DNA of 64,000 nucleotides from Gordius sp. MW1 (taxonomy: Eukaryota; Nematomorpha; Gordioida; Gordea; Gordiidae). The stretch is taken from NCBI GenBank assembly GCA_964036665.1, contig OZ038529.1:25244060-25308059 (forward strand), in the 5' to 3' direction. Position 1 is the stretch's first letter. Each line of letters opens with the position of its first letter. The notes below the pieces were generated by a model, which made no database searches, was not told the origin of the DNA, and saw nothing but the letters and a program-made list of their open reading frames with translations. Positions 47,296 through 59,874 of the stretch are shown here, piece by piece. The translations under genes were made by a program, and so were the position numbers.

Positions 47296-48367
47296 TCTTC
47301 GCGCGTTTATACCTTTCTTATTATACTTTTTAGTCGTTAATGTAAATTTGTATACAATTAAAGTTAAAATAAAGTATTTTATATTAAAGAAAATATACAA
47401 TAAAGATGTAAATGATAATAATTTAGGAAATAAAACTTATTAAAATATTAAATTAGCTTACTCTACTGTTATTAGATTTTCAAAGGGTATGATTGGAGTG
47501 GACCACGTCTATATATAGTTTTTAATTAACGCTAATCAATATGAATTGCGCATATACAAGTGGGGAAATGAATAACTAGAAAATAGCTTTATTTTCATTG
47601 TTAATTCTAAACATTAAATAACTATAAAAATATTAAAAACATTTAAAAACACACCTTTCTTTATACTTTTTAAACACAAAAAATCTAAATAATTCAGGCT
47701 TCCGGTGGCCTTACTTATATCTATACCCGCCCCGAGCCCACTTTACAGCCCATTTCTGGTAAGTTATTTTTTAAGCACAAGCCCCGCCCGTGTGTTAGAT
47801 TTTTGGGGCGAGCAGGGCCAAGGCCGTGCAGGTCTATAAGCAATAAAATTTTATTTATAATTAATATTACAACAAAATTATGCGATTGAAAAGATTATAT
47901 TGGCTAACATAATATTATATGGCGTATAGCGAGTTCGTACAAACAAGTTAAAGCAATGAAACCAATAAAATGACAAGAAAAATTATAATTGTTGTAAAAT
48001 GACCGATGCTATTGCCCCACCCCCAATGTAGGTGTTGTTTGGAGCTAAGGACTTTAAAAATAGGTTAAGTTGTAATTGCTTGTCTATTTTCATTGAGTGT
48101 TAAACAAAGCGGAAATTTATTATAACAAGGCGCTTAGCTCCATTTATAGATTTACTTATTAAAAACTAATAAAAATAATGAATATTTACTATATTAAGAT
48201 ATATTAAATAATTGCTTGAAAGGGGCAAAGGGTCCAGGTTTTTCTCTTGGGGGGCCAAAGGGACCAGGATTTTGCTCTTAGGAAATTATTGGATATTAAA
48301 TTTTTCTCATACAACTTTTTATTAACCTTACCATTTTTGCATGTAATATCTAAAGCGTCTTATTTGT
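47296..48367. other. Intergenic stretch with one GC-rich island
   Basis: AT-rich except about 47695-47840, where CCCGCC/GGGCGAGC words resemble hAT subterminal sequence. No termini identified. Confidence 0.4.
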
Positions 48368-48589
48368 AATTAAGAGAGGCGCGTAGCCAGGATTTTCTAA
48401 AGGGGGGAGGGGGGAAATTTCAAAAAAAATTTATAGCATTTTTATTTAAAAAAATATAAATTCAAAAAATACAAAATTTGCATATAAAATAAAAAGAAAG
48501 TTATTATAAAGTGATTTTATATTTTCTTTTCTCCATTGATAAAATATTAAGAACTTCATCGGGAGTAGGAGCTAACTCCCGATGAATTG

Positions 48590-50960
48590 TCAATAAGCCA
48601 ATCCATTTAATCTATTCTCAGACATGGTATTTCTAATGTAAATTTTTAGCCTTCTCAGCGTTGAGAAGCTTCGTTCATTAGTACACGTTGTGATTAGAAG
48701 GCAGGCTAATATATATGGAAGAGTCGTTATATTTGGTAGGGATTTTAATATAATATGTTCGGATAAGGCGTTTAAAGGATTCTTTGGACGAGATTCTTCT
48801 GAGATCTTAGATAAGGCCATATACCAGATATTGTATTCTGCTATGAGATCGTCATTAGTCCCTTGGAGATCATTTGCATAAAACTCCGATAGAAAATTTA
48901 TTTTTAATCGCGTTTCTGGTGAAACAATAAAGGAATTTTGGGGAAATAAAATTTAGAAATTTTCCAAAACTTGTTTCTTGTCCAGAAACCGTTCATTCAA
49001 TTGTGTAATAAAAATATCAAGTAATGGTATAAATATGGTAATTTTGTAGTATTCTTGAATGGATTCAGTATTAATGTTACTTCTACAAGTTTGTTTTTTT
49101 TGCAAACCGAGGTTTTGAGCTCGAAATCATACAACTTGGCCTTGTCTTGAGCGACTAAAAAAACTTGTTGAAACTCTTCATCAACGTTGTTTCTGATTAA
49201 TTTCATTTGATCTACTAAAGTCTCCGCCAACTGTGTAACTTGTTGAAGATCCAAGTCATATTTTTGCAATTGCTTGCATAAAATAGATGTGTAGCCAAAT
49301 AGTTTATTCATGCATAAAAGGGAAATTAAATACTCTGACTGCCGTAGAGAAGTGAGCAACGTCGCAGCTTCTGTTGCAACATCGTGGTCATACCAGGTTG
49401 AAATCTTTTCCAATGCTGGATATATGGCATCTTGAAGTAAAATATGGGTGGAAACGGCATCGTGCCGTGATGCCCAGAGGGTCGCACACACTTGCTTTAA
49501 TTTTTCTATAGGAGGTTTGTCTTCCAATTTTGACAACATTTCAATAAGAACCTGACGACGTTTCGGATATTTAAAAACATCGTAAACTTTAAAAACAATC
49601 CCTATTAAAAAAATTATATTTTAAATATAATCTATATTTATTACCCATGCCCGTATAGTGGGAATGGTGCAGGCATCTGATAGAGCTAAATTTAACGAAT
49701 GTGATGCACAATGAACATGGGCGTACGCAGGTTTTGAATAAGGGGGGGGGGTCAGATTAAAATTTTCCTGCGACCAAAAAAAAATCCAAAAATTTTCCTG
49801 AGAGCAAAAATAAAGCAACTGCCCTAAATTAGGCAGTGTGGGTAGCCAGACCCCCTGCCCCCCCGGCAAATTAGGGGGGGGGGGCAGGGGGTCCGGCTGC
49901 CCCCCTCAGGCTAATTAGGGGGGGGGGGGCAAAACATAATTTTTTTTTTATTTGTTAGGGCTTTTAAATTGAAATTTTTTTTTGTTTAAATTAGGGGGGC
50001 AGCCGCCCCCCCCCCCTGCGTAAGCCCATGACAATGAACACACAGTGCCGTTGGGTATGTTTTCATTATGCATGCCTAAACACCGTTAAACTTCCCGCTC
50101 AAATTCCGGGCTCCATCATAGCCCTGGCCTCTTAACAAATTTATATTAATATTAAGATCCTTTATGTTTTTGATAATTAAATCTCCTAGCCCCTTTCCTG
50201 TTGTGTCACTAACTGGGACAAACTGCAAAAAAATTTCTTTTATGGCTAACGTTGAAGTATCAATAACGGGACATTTGCTGTACCCATGAAATATCCTTAG
50301 ATTCGTCACAGAGAATTGTGAAAAAGGGAGATTTGTTAATTTCATTAAATAATTTATTGAGGATTAATTGATTACAAATTGTTATAACTTTATTTTAAAA
50401 AAGAGGACTTAGGTAAAGGGCATTTTTGGGGGCGTTTTTGAAAAAATCTGGAGTTCTGGGTCCCCATTAGCCCGGTATCTTGAGAAAGCCCTAAAATTAC
50501 AGTCATTATTATCTTGTACATCAGATTTAATAAGTCCAGAATCTTTATGGCCTCCTAAGGCCAATCCTTGAATTCCCAATGTCAAATAGTATCAATAATG
50601 GAAGCTTTCTTTAATCGATTTTCTTTAGCTTGCATTTTGCGCTGGGAGTCCAATTGATCGATGATACAAGGCTTTTTCCCATCTCTAATTGATTTTAGAG
50701 ATATGGCTGTCTGTATTGAGTCTATGTGATATAAATTTTTTTGGTGTAAATTAAAAATTTCCGTAGCATCTTTCCATTTCTGAATGGTTCAGAAACTAGC
50801 CCCTTCAACTATTGTTGTTCCTTTCCACCAAATTTTGGGCCAAAAAGTACACATGTTTTACAGAACGCCCCTTTTTCCTTTGGCGAATAGGCAAGCCAGC
50901 TCCATTTCTGGAAGCAGGAGTGTTGAAATTTTAATTTTTTTAGTGTGGTATCACGAGGAA
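48590..50960 (-). pseudogene. TTF-finger hAT transposase (ZMYM1-like), broken
   Basis: Reading from the right: a TTF/ZMYM-type finger with WLAYSPKEKGAFCKTCVLFG (about 50940-50830), QKWKDATEIFNLHQKN, then PVSDTTGKGLGDLIIKNIKD and LRGQGYDGARNLSGKFNGV, the catalytic-core signature of this hAT clade. The MITE splits the next motif, resuming at VHCASHSLNLALSDAC. Then KLKQVCATLWASRHDAVSTH and the dimerisation domain LITTCTNERSFSTLRRLK. Stops and frameshifts occur besides the insertion, so the gene is dead. Confidence 0.8.
49716..50030. mobile_element. G-rich hAT MITE inside a hAT transposase
   Basis: 315 bp with ends CATGGGCGTACGCAGG and CCTGCGTAAGCCCATG, and identical 8-bp flanks ACAATGAA at 49708-49715 and 50031-50038. 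The interior holds several G-runs and repeated AAATTAGGGGGG blocks. Confidence 0.88.
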
Positions 50961-51900
50961 AATTGAACAAAATTGTGGGTTGATAAATTTTATCATGTAG
51001 TGCTAGCTTATCCTCTTTTTTTTTTTTTTTATTATTTACATATAAACTTATGTCATAGGGGAAAGCATCGCTTGAATCTAATTTAATTATTTAAAAAGAT
51101 TTAAAATACAAAATCAACTTTTCATAAACTTAGAAAATATGTATAATTATAAATACATTTGGTTTGATTATTAAAGGTAAAATGTCAGTCTCAGTATCAT
51201 CTTGTGATAAATTTTGTTGGCTAACTTCTATAAGTATAAAATACATAAATAATATAATAAAAAAAAGTTTTTAAGAAATTATAGATTAAACTAGCATGAT
51301 TTATTTTTATAAATATAAATAAATTTTCACAAAAATAATATATAGCTAAAAATTTAAAGAGGTTTAGAAGAATGTTTTTGGTTGCTTGAATTATATATTA
51401 AAAGAATGTCATCTAAAACATCTATATCTTAAATACTGATTAAAATAAAAGTAAATTAGGATATAATTCATTTTTAAAGATTTTTTTAACAAATGTATAA
51501 ATAGAAAAAGTATTAAATTATTATCTCTTAATAGAAACATAAAGCATTATAATTAATTATTCTTAGAATAACAAATTAATAGTTGTGTCGGATGATTTGA
51601 TGGGAAAAAAATCGTGAATTAAATTTCTTTTCATTGCAGGCGAACAATTGAAAAAGGAAAAAAAGACAATAATGGTTCATAGTCTTTTGGTCGAAATTTA
51701 ATGCAAAAACGGAAAATAATATTTACTTAATTTATAATTAAAAATAAATTAATAAGTGTTTTACTTAGTCATTGATTGTAACTATAAAATAAAAACTTTA
51801 AATCTAAAAAATTTATAAAAAAAATTTTGAAATTTTTGCCAGGGGGGAATTTCCCTTCCCCCCCCCCCCCCCCCCCCTTATTTACGCCACTGGATTAAGA

Positions 51901-52696
51901 CATTATCTTCCTATTTAAAACAGATTGCTAAAGAAAAGTGGCGTACTTGATGTCACAAATACCATTACTTCTTCAATATAATTATGTTAAAATCGACCAT
52001 TGATAAAATTTAAGAACATCTAACATAGGATGTAAAAATAAATTTTAGTATACCCATGTCGTAGTCAAGGCGTGATTAGATGGGACAATAATAATTCAAA
52101 GAGGGGTATAATTAGATGTTAATGAATTTTTATATGTAAGGATGGACAGCTTTCCCTCTATGCCTCCCCCTGCATACGCCCATGAGTTATCTAATTTTTA
52201 ATTGATTAAAGTGTAACAAAACATATTTAACATAATCATACACTTATTTTTTAATAGATAACTTAGGCTAGAACTCAATAAATATAATGGACTTAATAAA
52301 CTATAATATATATAAAACAACAATCATATTTCCGTAACAAAATGTTTTATTCTTTTTCGATATTCTAATAAATTATATTTAGCTCTACATATTATCAAGT
52401 AAAGTTTTATGATTCAAAACAAAACATCTAAAAATAGATCATTTATAAATTTTTATAAAAGCTCTTTTTTAAGTGAAAATTTAAAAATTAAACATCTCTT
52501 TAAAATTTAAAAATTGCTTTATGCACTTTAAATATTTAAATTAAAATTTAATTAAACGCGCTTGTTTTCCTCCTTTTGTTTGAATATGGGAAAACTTTTT
52601 TTACTAAGTTCTTGTTATAGTTAAGTAAGGACAAATCTATATTATATACAAATGTACAAACATTAATTTGTATTAAAAATAAGCTATATAAGTCGT
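51901..52696. other. Intergenic stretch
   Basis: No gene. A G-rich hAT MITE, about 52055-52184, has degraded ends CATGTCGTAGTCAAGG and CCTGCATACGCCCATG. Confidence 0.5.
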
Positions 52697-52704
52697 ATCT
52701 CTTT

Positions 52705-53184
52705 CATAAACTAAATAGACTGCTCATCTCATATGTTTCATATGATAGAATGTGTACCATTAAACCCGCCATTTTTAATTTGGCAATCTCCCATGTCTTT
52801 CTACAGTATTATTTAAACAGAAAAAGGGAATTTACCTTCTTATTTATTTAATAAATTGAAACGAATGTTAATAAATGATTATTTATTAAAATACAGATGG
52901 CACAAATTTGCTTTAACATCACATTATTCATCACAGTATTTTTTATATTTATGAAGCGTGTAAACAGTATATTTTATATTTATGAATTGTGTAAATGATA
53001 TATATTTTAAAATGCTGTTTTTAATGTTTGACTAGTTCAATATTTTTTCATTACGTTTTAAAAACACATAATTTAACCAAAATCACTATTATTTGTATAA
53101 ACTTTCCTTATTTGTGTACATTAAAAAATGGCGGAAAAAACGGTACACTTATTTAACGTTGATGAGCAGTCTATCTAGTCTATG
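52705..53184. mobile_element. CATAGACT-family MITE with 8-bp TSD
   Basis: 480 bp with inverted ends CATAAACTAAATAGACTGCT and the complement of CATAGACTAGATAGACTGCT. Flanks ATCTCTTT (52697-52704) and GTCTCTTT (53185-53192) match at 7 of 8. Non-coding. Confidence 0.8.
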
Positions 53185-53192
53185 GTCTCTTT

Positions 53193-53861
53193 AGGATTGA
53201 GATTGCAACTCGATTTACAGATTTAATTATAACCAAAAAATAAATTTTTAATATAATTGTTTCTTTAAAGAATATATATACCTTTTTATTACACTGATGG
53301 CTTCTATTTGACCATCATTAGAATGACTAACATTAATCGCTGAAATCTGGTGCTTAAAATTAATTTATAAAACTATAAAATAAAAATACACCATGTGACA
53401 ACAAAGGAATACATTCCTTTACCTTATTCTGATATTAATGATGTTAATCTATATTTTTTATCATGTAGTATGGTTTAACTAAAATCTCGAGTTAATTTTT
53501 TTACATTTAAGTTGAAAAAAATGATCCAATTATATAACAGATAACGGTAAATGTGGCTATATAAAACAATAAATTATATTGTTTACATTAATTTTGTTGA
53601 ATTATTTAACATTCACTCTAAAACTGTATGATATTAAAATAACAAACTGAATTACAAAGTTATCTAATTTATGTATTTAATTACAACTTTAAGTTTAACT
53701 TATTGTTGCATTTAGTCTTTTAACAATCAAATGTATTAAATAAAAATCGTAATTTTTTAATCTTATAAAGATTTCATCATGATTAAATGAATAAAGACAA
53801 GCTTCAGATGAGTTAGAAGAGACGTTCAAGGGTACTTTTAAAATTTATAATAAGAACAAGC
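53193..53861. other. Upstream region of the alpha-helical gene
   Basis: AT-rich, no other gene or repeat recognised. Confidence 0.4.
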
Positions 53862-56568
53862 ATGGAAGAAAATGTAAATAAAATTGGAAGAAATAGTCGC
53901 TCGACATTAAGTCCTGTAATTAGTCAGAACATTACAAATTCAAAAGTATTGGAAAATATTGTGACGGAAAATAATATCAAATCATCGAAACAAATCAATG
54001 AGGATCATCCCTCGAATATGCATTTGAAAGAACAACTGGAGGAAAATATTTTACAAGAATTACATTCACCTCAAGCAAAATCTCCAAAGCTCTCACAAGT
54101 AGCAGGTATTAGACCATTGTCAAGAGATGCTGTTATGAGTGAACAAGGAGTTGGGTTGGAGAAAGAAAGCAAAGTCAAAAGTCCATCTATCATTGAAAGA
54201 TTGGAAAAGGACATCGATGAAACCGATAAAATCTTGGCCAGTAAGTTTGTTTTCATTTCCAAGTACAAATAATTATTTAACAATTTTTCATACTTTATTT
54301 AAGCTTTTTAAGTAATTGACGAATCACTAATATATTTCATGTCCCAGGGGGAGAAATTTTTATCTGAATGCTTTATTATATTAATGCAAAACGCCAAAGT
54401 TTTTAGTACTAGTGTATTTATGATACAACTAAATTTAAAAAAATTTACAACCAAATATTATATGGGTTTTCATTTGTTTCAGAGCGTTACAGAAAGTCTG
54501 ATGAAGTTCAGGTAATTTTTTAAATTCTACTTTAACATTCCCATAATAAATTTATAAAATATAGTTTAGAGAAAGTTTTTTTACTTTGTGTATTATATAT
54601 GCAAAACCAAATCCCTAAAATATTTAACAGAACGCCTTACGTTTAAATCCTCATTTAAAGCTTTTAGGTTGTCTAAAGTTTGGCAGAAACAATACCCTTT
54701 CGTTTGTTTATAAACAGTTTTCACGTTATAAAAATTAAATTATAATATTTAATTTTTAGATTGACATCAAGATTCCGCCTAGCAGATCGTCAAAAAGTAA
54801 AGGGTCGAAACAGGTTGCAACCCCTTTCGATATATCAATCGATCTGACGAATAGTCCAACGTCAATGTTAGAAAAGGCTCATAAATCAAGTAATAGATTC
54901 AAGCAAGGCGATCTAGGGGCTGTTAGTAAAACGGCGATTGTGGAAGGAAAGATAGACGACCCTAGATTAGAAGAACAAAGGCTTAAGCTAAAATGTGAAG
55001 CTGAAAGGGAATGGAAAAGGATGAGACTTCGGGCTATGCTTAAGTGGCATGAAGATTGTAAAAATTGTGAACGAGATTGGTTGAGAACTACGGGCGATAT
55101 TTTCCTAGAAGATATGGTAAAATCCTGCGATAGAACCTTCCATAGAGTAGCGCAAGAGTTTGACCGGGAGGCCATAGAGGCGCGTCAAGACGTAGAGGAG
55201 TTCGCAAGAAATTTAACCGAACGCACTTCTGCACTTTTTAACGATACCGAAGGCGCCATGTTGGAATTATGGGATAAACAGAGATCGGACATATTAGCTG
55301 AATGGGAAGAAGATCGCTTAACGACTTTCAAAGCTTGGGAAGATGAGAGTGATAAAAGGCAAGCGGATATGAATGCTGAATTTGAAACGCTTATGCAAAC
55401 TTTGCAAAGGCGCTGGAATATGAAATTCGAAACATTTTTGAACAGCTGGGCGGAGGATATGGCTGAGCAAGTGCATAATAGTAATAACACAATCTCCTGA
55501 CCCCTATTTTTCAATTAAAACATAAATAACTTTGTTATTTTATTTTAAAACACTTTATAGATAAAGAAAGATTCGCTATCGCTAACGAAAAACGGAGGGA
55601 CGAATTGAGAAACTTAAATAAAACTTTGATGAGGGAATGGGAAGAGAAGAAAAGTTCGTGCTTTCAAGAATGGGGACACGATAGAGCTATCAAGTTAGCA
55701 AAACATGTAGAAACGGATTGGTTTAAAATGAAGCAAGGCATGTTTGACGACGCCAAATATGCCGTGGAGAGGGCTCTTAGAGAATTTGAACGCGAACAGA
55801 GCAATATGGCAGCCGTTTGGGATAGTCAGAGATCTGCTCTGGCATCTAGTCAAAGACGCCAATCTACCGATCTAAGCACCGAAGAATTAAACGCTTGGAC
55901 CGAAAGCGTTGACGTCCTACTAAACAAATGGTCTACTGTTGGAGCGGGAGTAGTGCAGGCGCGTAAAAATAACGCCACTTCCGACAATGACGAAGTATCG
56001 AGGGAAGCGGCGTCAGCTTTTGCCAAAACATACGCTCGCGAACGAGAACGCATCGCGATACGTACGCAAGATGGCGCGGCCGAGCAGGTCGATTGGGTTA
56101 GAAGTCACGAGATTCCCGACTATATAAAGGCGTATTCGCAAGCTATGGGAAATCAAAATGTCCAAATATTGGGTCAATCAAACGAAGACGTTTTGAGAGC
56201 ACTCATTACTATCTCTAACTCTTCCAGCACCGCACCAAATCCGATAGAAGAAACGCTTTTGGCCAATAATTCAATTTATCAATCACAGCTAAACAAGTCT
56301 CAAACGGGAAATATAGATCACGAAAAACTTGCCGTAATTTTTGAATGCTCTATTTCAGCAATTATGTTTCCATTGTTCTGTCATGTTCAACTCATTTTCC
56401 CATGTTATGAATATGTAGGCACTGTTAAAATTATTGCAAACGACCTCAAAGCTTGATCCATCAGCTCTCGTGGATAGGGTTACGGGTGGCAATGTTAAGC
56501 AAGAGTCGAGCACGTCCTCTTTAAAATATGCATCAACATCCTCTGATTCCATAGCACAAGTATTTTAA
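53862..56568 (+). CDS. Unrecognised alpha-helical, Trp- and Arg/Glu-rich protein, five exons
   Basis: Exons 53862-54240, 54483-54511, 54760-55480, 55561-56333 and 56419-56568 join at GT-AG introns of 242, 248, 80 and 85 nt to 683 residues in frame. The first about 130 residues are polar and probably disordered. The middle is strongly helical and charged, with Trp recurring at helix-like spacing: CEREWKRMRL-like, LELWDKQRSDILAEWEEDR, TFKAWEDESD, LMREWEEKKSSCFQEW. It lacks signal peptide, membrane segments and zinc fingers. A coiled-coil structural role is inferred from composition only. The 3' end is uncertain: the last exon can end at TAA 56566-56568, or splice at GTATTT after SIAQ (56559) to 57763-57933. 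Confidence 0.78.
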
Positions 56569-56662
56569 ATATTAACAATTTTAAAGCCAATTTTTTTGAG
56601 ATATAAACTATTGTTAATTTAAACCAATAATTATCACAGTCTAATCATACAAATAATATACG

Positions 56663-56760
56663 CATGGGCGTAGCCAGGTTTTGGATTAGGGGGGGGGGCG
56701 AAATGTTTAAAAGTTTAATTAGGGAGGGGCAACACCTAAATTTTTTTAATTTTTAAAGGT
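56663..56760. repeat. G-rich hAT MITE, left end only
   Basis: CATGGGCGTAGCCAGG, then GATTAGGGGGGGGGG and GAGGGGCAAC. The right terminus is not recognisable. Confidence 0.6.
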
Positions 56761-57166
56761 TTTTGCATTAAAAAATTTTTTATTCGTCTTTTACAACTTT
56801 ACATCCTCAAAGTTTGCTTCAAAAAGTTTGAAAGGGGACGGATATTAAAATAAATTAAGGGAAGTTGGCAGAGATGAATTTCGATAAAATAATTGATATA
56901 TCCCAAAATTTTTATTTTAAAGAGTTGATTTAAAAATAGGTGTTCAAACATATCTATATTCTCAAAACCTGTTAGTTTAAAAGTCTACGACCAATTTTTT
57001 TAAATATGGGAAGAATTTAACTTAGGACACTCGCTTAATCTTTTATATGTTATTTAATAATAAGTGGTGGTCCGTTATATACATAAGACTTTAAATGGGT
57101 ATATGACTTGTAAGAATAGACTAGTATTATTAAATAAGATTTAGCAAATTACATCATATTCCTTAA

Positions 57167-57316
57167 CAAGGGCGTAGCCAGGTTTGGGATTAGGGGGGAG
57201 GGAAGGTTGAGAAAATCAATTAGGGAGGGGCAATTTTTTCTTTAATTTTTAAGGGTTTTTGCATTGAAAATTTTTTTCGTCATTCAGGGGGGCCCCTAAC
57301 CCTGGCTACGCTCATG
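57167..57316. mobile_element. G-rich hAT MITE
   Basis: 150 bp, ends CAAGGGCGTAGCCAGG and CCCTGGCTACGCTCATG, flanks TTCCTTAA and CTCCTTAA (7 of 8). Confidence 0.8.
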
Positions 57317-57762
57317 CTCCTTAACATAGAAAATTTCTCATCGATATAGCAAATATATAAAAATGGAAAGTTTATTAAAAACTTGCCCTTTAAACGATTT
57401 TTTAAAGTTCACTAAAAATTGAAATAATTCAAACCGCTAAACTGTCTAAATTTTGTTTAAGGATTATATTTAATGATTAAATATACCTCTAATTTTGTTT
57501 TAAATTAATCCATATTCTTGATAAAAAGTCTACCTAATCCTAAAATTAATTATAATATGCGACAAAATTCGATTGGGGGGATAGGAATTCAAAGTTTTCG
57601 GGTTGGGTTGCGATATAAAAAAACATTACTAATCCTTTAAAAATTTAATCAGTAGCTTTAAATTTTGTTGGTAATTAAGTATTTGCAGAAACTTAAGAAA
57701 ATAATAAAAAAATTACTTTATAAGCAACTTGTTTTCAATAACTTTATTTTTTTTTAAATTAG

Positions 57763-57933
57763 AGCACTTCGTCAGGAAATATATTAGATAAAATGGCAGC
57801 ATCTAAAACAGCCTCCAATTCTACTTTGATTGGTGACTTTTCCAACACTATAATACCAAAGGAACAAAAAGGGCGTATTACAGAATTATGGACCCCTAAA
57901 TCAAGTCAAGTAATATTTAGTAACCTTTTTTAA
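57763..57933 (+). CDS. Candidate alternative 3' exon of the alpha-helical gene
   Basis: After an acceptor (TTAAATTAG) the frame reads STSSGNILDKMAASKTASNS, then GDFSNTIIPKEQKGR and a TAA at 57931. It is phase 0, matching a possible donor at 56560, and its Ser-rich composition resembles the preceding exon. It could equally be a chance frame; transcript data would be needed to tell. Confidence 0.4.
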   Translation, partial: STSSGNILDKMAASKTASNSTLIGDFSNTIIPKEQKGRITELWTPKSSQVIFSNLF

Positions 57934-58322
57934 AAAAGATTTAAATGTTATATTTTTACGATTTTATTATATTAAATGTTTTAAAAATTTAATAGTTTAG
58001 TGGTAAGATTATTTATTTTTACAAGCTATAGAGTTCCTTAGCCAGAAAAAGATAATTCTTGAAGTTGGAATTTATTCAAGAGGTTTGCTTACAACAAGTG
58101 CGAGAAATTGTTTTTATTTATATATGTCTGGTAATTGAAAGGTATATATCGAATAATAAAATAAAGCTTTGATGCGGTTGAACTTCAATATACTTTATTT
58201 AAATAACCATAATTTTATATACATTATAAATAATTATAAAAATATTTTAATTAGACGTAATAACAACTCATATAATTATAAATATTTTAATCAAAATATA
58301 GCTACCATAGTTAGCACTTGAA
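57934..58322. other. Convergent intergenic stretch
   Basis: AT-rich, between the alpha-helical gene and nanos. AATAAA-like words occur on both strands; nothing else is seen. Confidence 0.4.
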
Positions 58323-59073
58323 TTAATGTGAATACTTCATTGATTTAATGATAGCCATTTGGCGGGAAACTTTTTTTCTTCGTGGACAATAAGTTATTGT
58401 ATGAGCTTTGTCACCAGTTGCTTGACATACTGGACAAACATATTTTCTCAAAATTGGGCATAATATTTGGCCGTGTTGATTTTTAAGCTTGTGCGTAGAA
58501 TACCAGCTAACTGTTTCTCCGTTATTTTTGCAAAAAATACAAATTGATTTGTTGTTGAGAGAATCTAGTTGGGGGTTTGCTGGCACAGTCATATCCTGAT
58601 TGGCAGAATTGTGTAAATGAACCATTCTTGAAGACACACATAATTGGGGTGTACTAACTGAAGTTGCTGTGCATTCATAACTGGGATTTGGTGGTTTGGC
58701 TAAAATTAAATTATTTCCTTGATTTGATTCATATTTGTTTTGTATGGAGAGATGTCGAATACAGTCCACAATATATTCTAAATAATATTTAAGGCATAAG
58801 AAAGTCAAGTTACTTGTAACTGGATTAATTTCAGTATTAAGTTTCTCGCTTTTGTGCAATTTATTCTGATTTTCTTGAACCATTATTGCTATGAAAAAAT
58901 ATTAATTAATTTCTGCCAGTACATTACCTCTTATTTTTTGTTCGTACATTGCCATGCTCATAGGTTGAGAATCATAGAGGTTAGAGTAAACAGGAGCTTC
59001 ATATCCTAAAATATGTATAAAATATAAATGATTAAAACAATTTACCTCCAAAATAAGAGTGCGAGTAATTCAT
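58323..59073 (-). CDS. nanos: Nanos homologue
   Basis: Exons 59073-59046, 59005-58928 and 58888-58323, separated by introns of 40 and 39 nt, give 223 residues. Nanos binds RNA with Pumilio and represses translation in germline or stem cells. The C-terminal domain (about 152-208) has both zinc fingers intact: CIFC-X12-H-X10-C (with CKNNGE and the CPILRKYVCPVC linker) followed by C-X2-C-X7-H-X4-C (GDKAHTITYCP). A basic tail RRKKVSRQ follows. The N-terminal part is poorly conserved and short; the first two small exons contribute MNYSHSYFGGYEAPVYSNLY and then MSMAMYEQ. A downstream ATG at 58883 could be an alternative start. Confidence 0.95.
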
Positions 59074-59777
59074 AAAATTAAAATTAATTGAAACTGACCC
59101 CCCTTCTAAATCAAATCCTTATATAGTTCCAAAAAATCGTTTGGTTTCATGTGCAATGTGGAAGAAAGCAGACGTTAAATTGAAGGTTAAAAATATCGTT
59201 TGGTGCAAAGTTAATGACTCTTTCTAAAGTTCGCGGGCAAAAAATGATTAATTGCCTAATTTTTAAATAAATAAATTATTTAAATTTTATCAATTATTAA
59301 ATATTTAATTTAATATTGTTTTTTTAAAGGGTGCGGAAAATATAAAAACAATTTTAAATTAAAAACCTTATAATGTAAGTTTTATATAAAATAATTTATA
59401 TTTTGTGAGGCGATAAAATAAACAATGAGGCGCTCAAGGCTTTTTGTCTGCCATTTAAATTGTTAAGCCCGTTCAAATTTAGGGGTAAAATATTTTAACT
59501 TGCTAATTATTTTATTAAAATCCCCATTATAACTAAACTTTGAAGAATTTTTCAACAAAAGTAATTTATTTTTGAAAAATTCCAAGTATCTGAAAAGAAT
59601 ACTCTTGTAATTTTTACAATTTAAAAATTAATTTTGAATTTGAAGCTAACTAGCTAATATATATTCATGTAGTTTGCTAAAAATTCAAGCACGGTTATAA
59701 AACTTTATCAATATTTCATAACTAAGTACAAATAAAAACATAATTTGCGTAAATATAATTAGCCTTAAAAAATTTAA
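59074..59777. other. Intergenic stretch upstream of nanos
   Basis: AT-rich, no gene or repeat recognised; presumably nanos regulatory DNA. Confidence 0.4.
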
Positions 59778-59812
59778 TTAATTGCTATGCAATTTATGGG
59801 ATCGTTTTTTGG

Positions 59813-59874
59813 TGTCCGTCCGTCGTCCGTCGTCCGTCGTCCGTCGTCCGTCGTCCGTCGTCCGTCGTCCGTTA
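59813..59874 (+). repeat. TCGTCCG microsatellite
   Basis: About eight consecutive 7-bp units (CGTCCGT) near the 5' end of the Helentron-like element. The fragment at 7219 preserves its start. Confidence 0.88.

Larger units (their letters stand above)
48376..51892 (-). mobile_element. ZMYM1-like hAT transposon
   Basis: 3.5 kb with ends GAGGCGCGTAGCCAGG and TTATTTACGCCACTG beside G/C runs. The flanks AATTAAGA (48368-48375) and GATTAAGA (51893-51900) match at 7 of 8. It encodes a TTF-finger/hAT transposase on the minus strand and is interrupted by a MITE with similar ends at 49716-50030. Confidence 0.8.
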
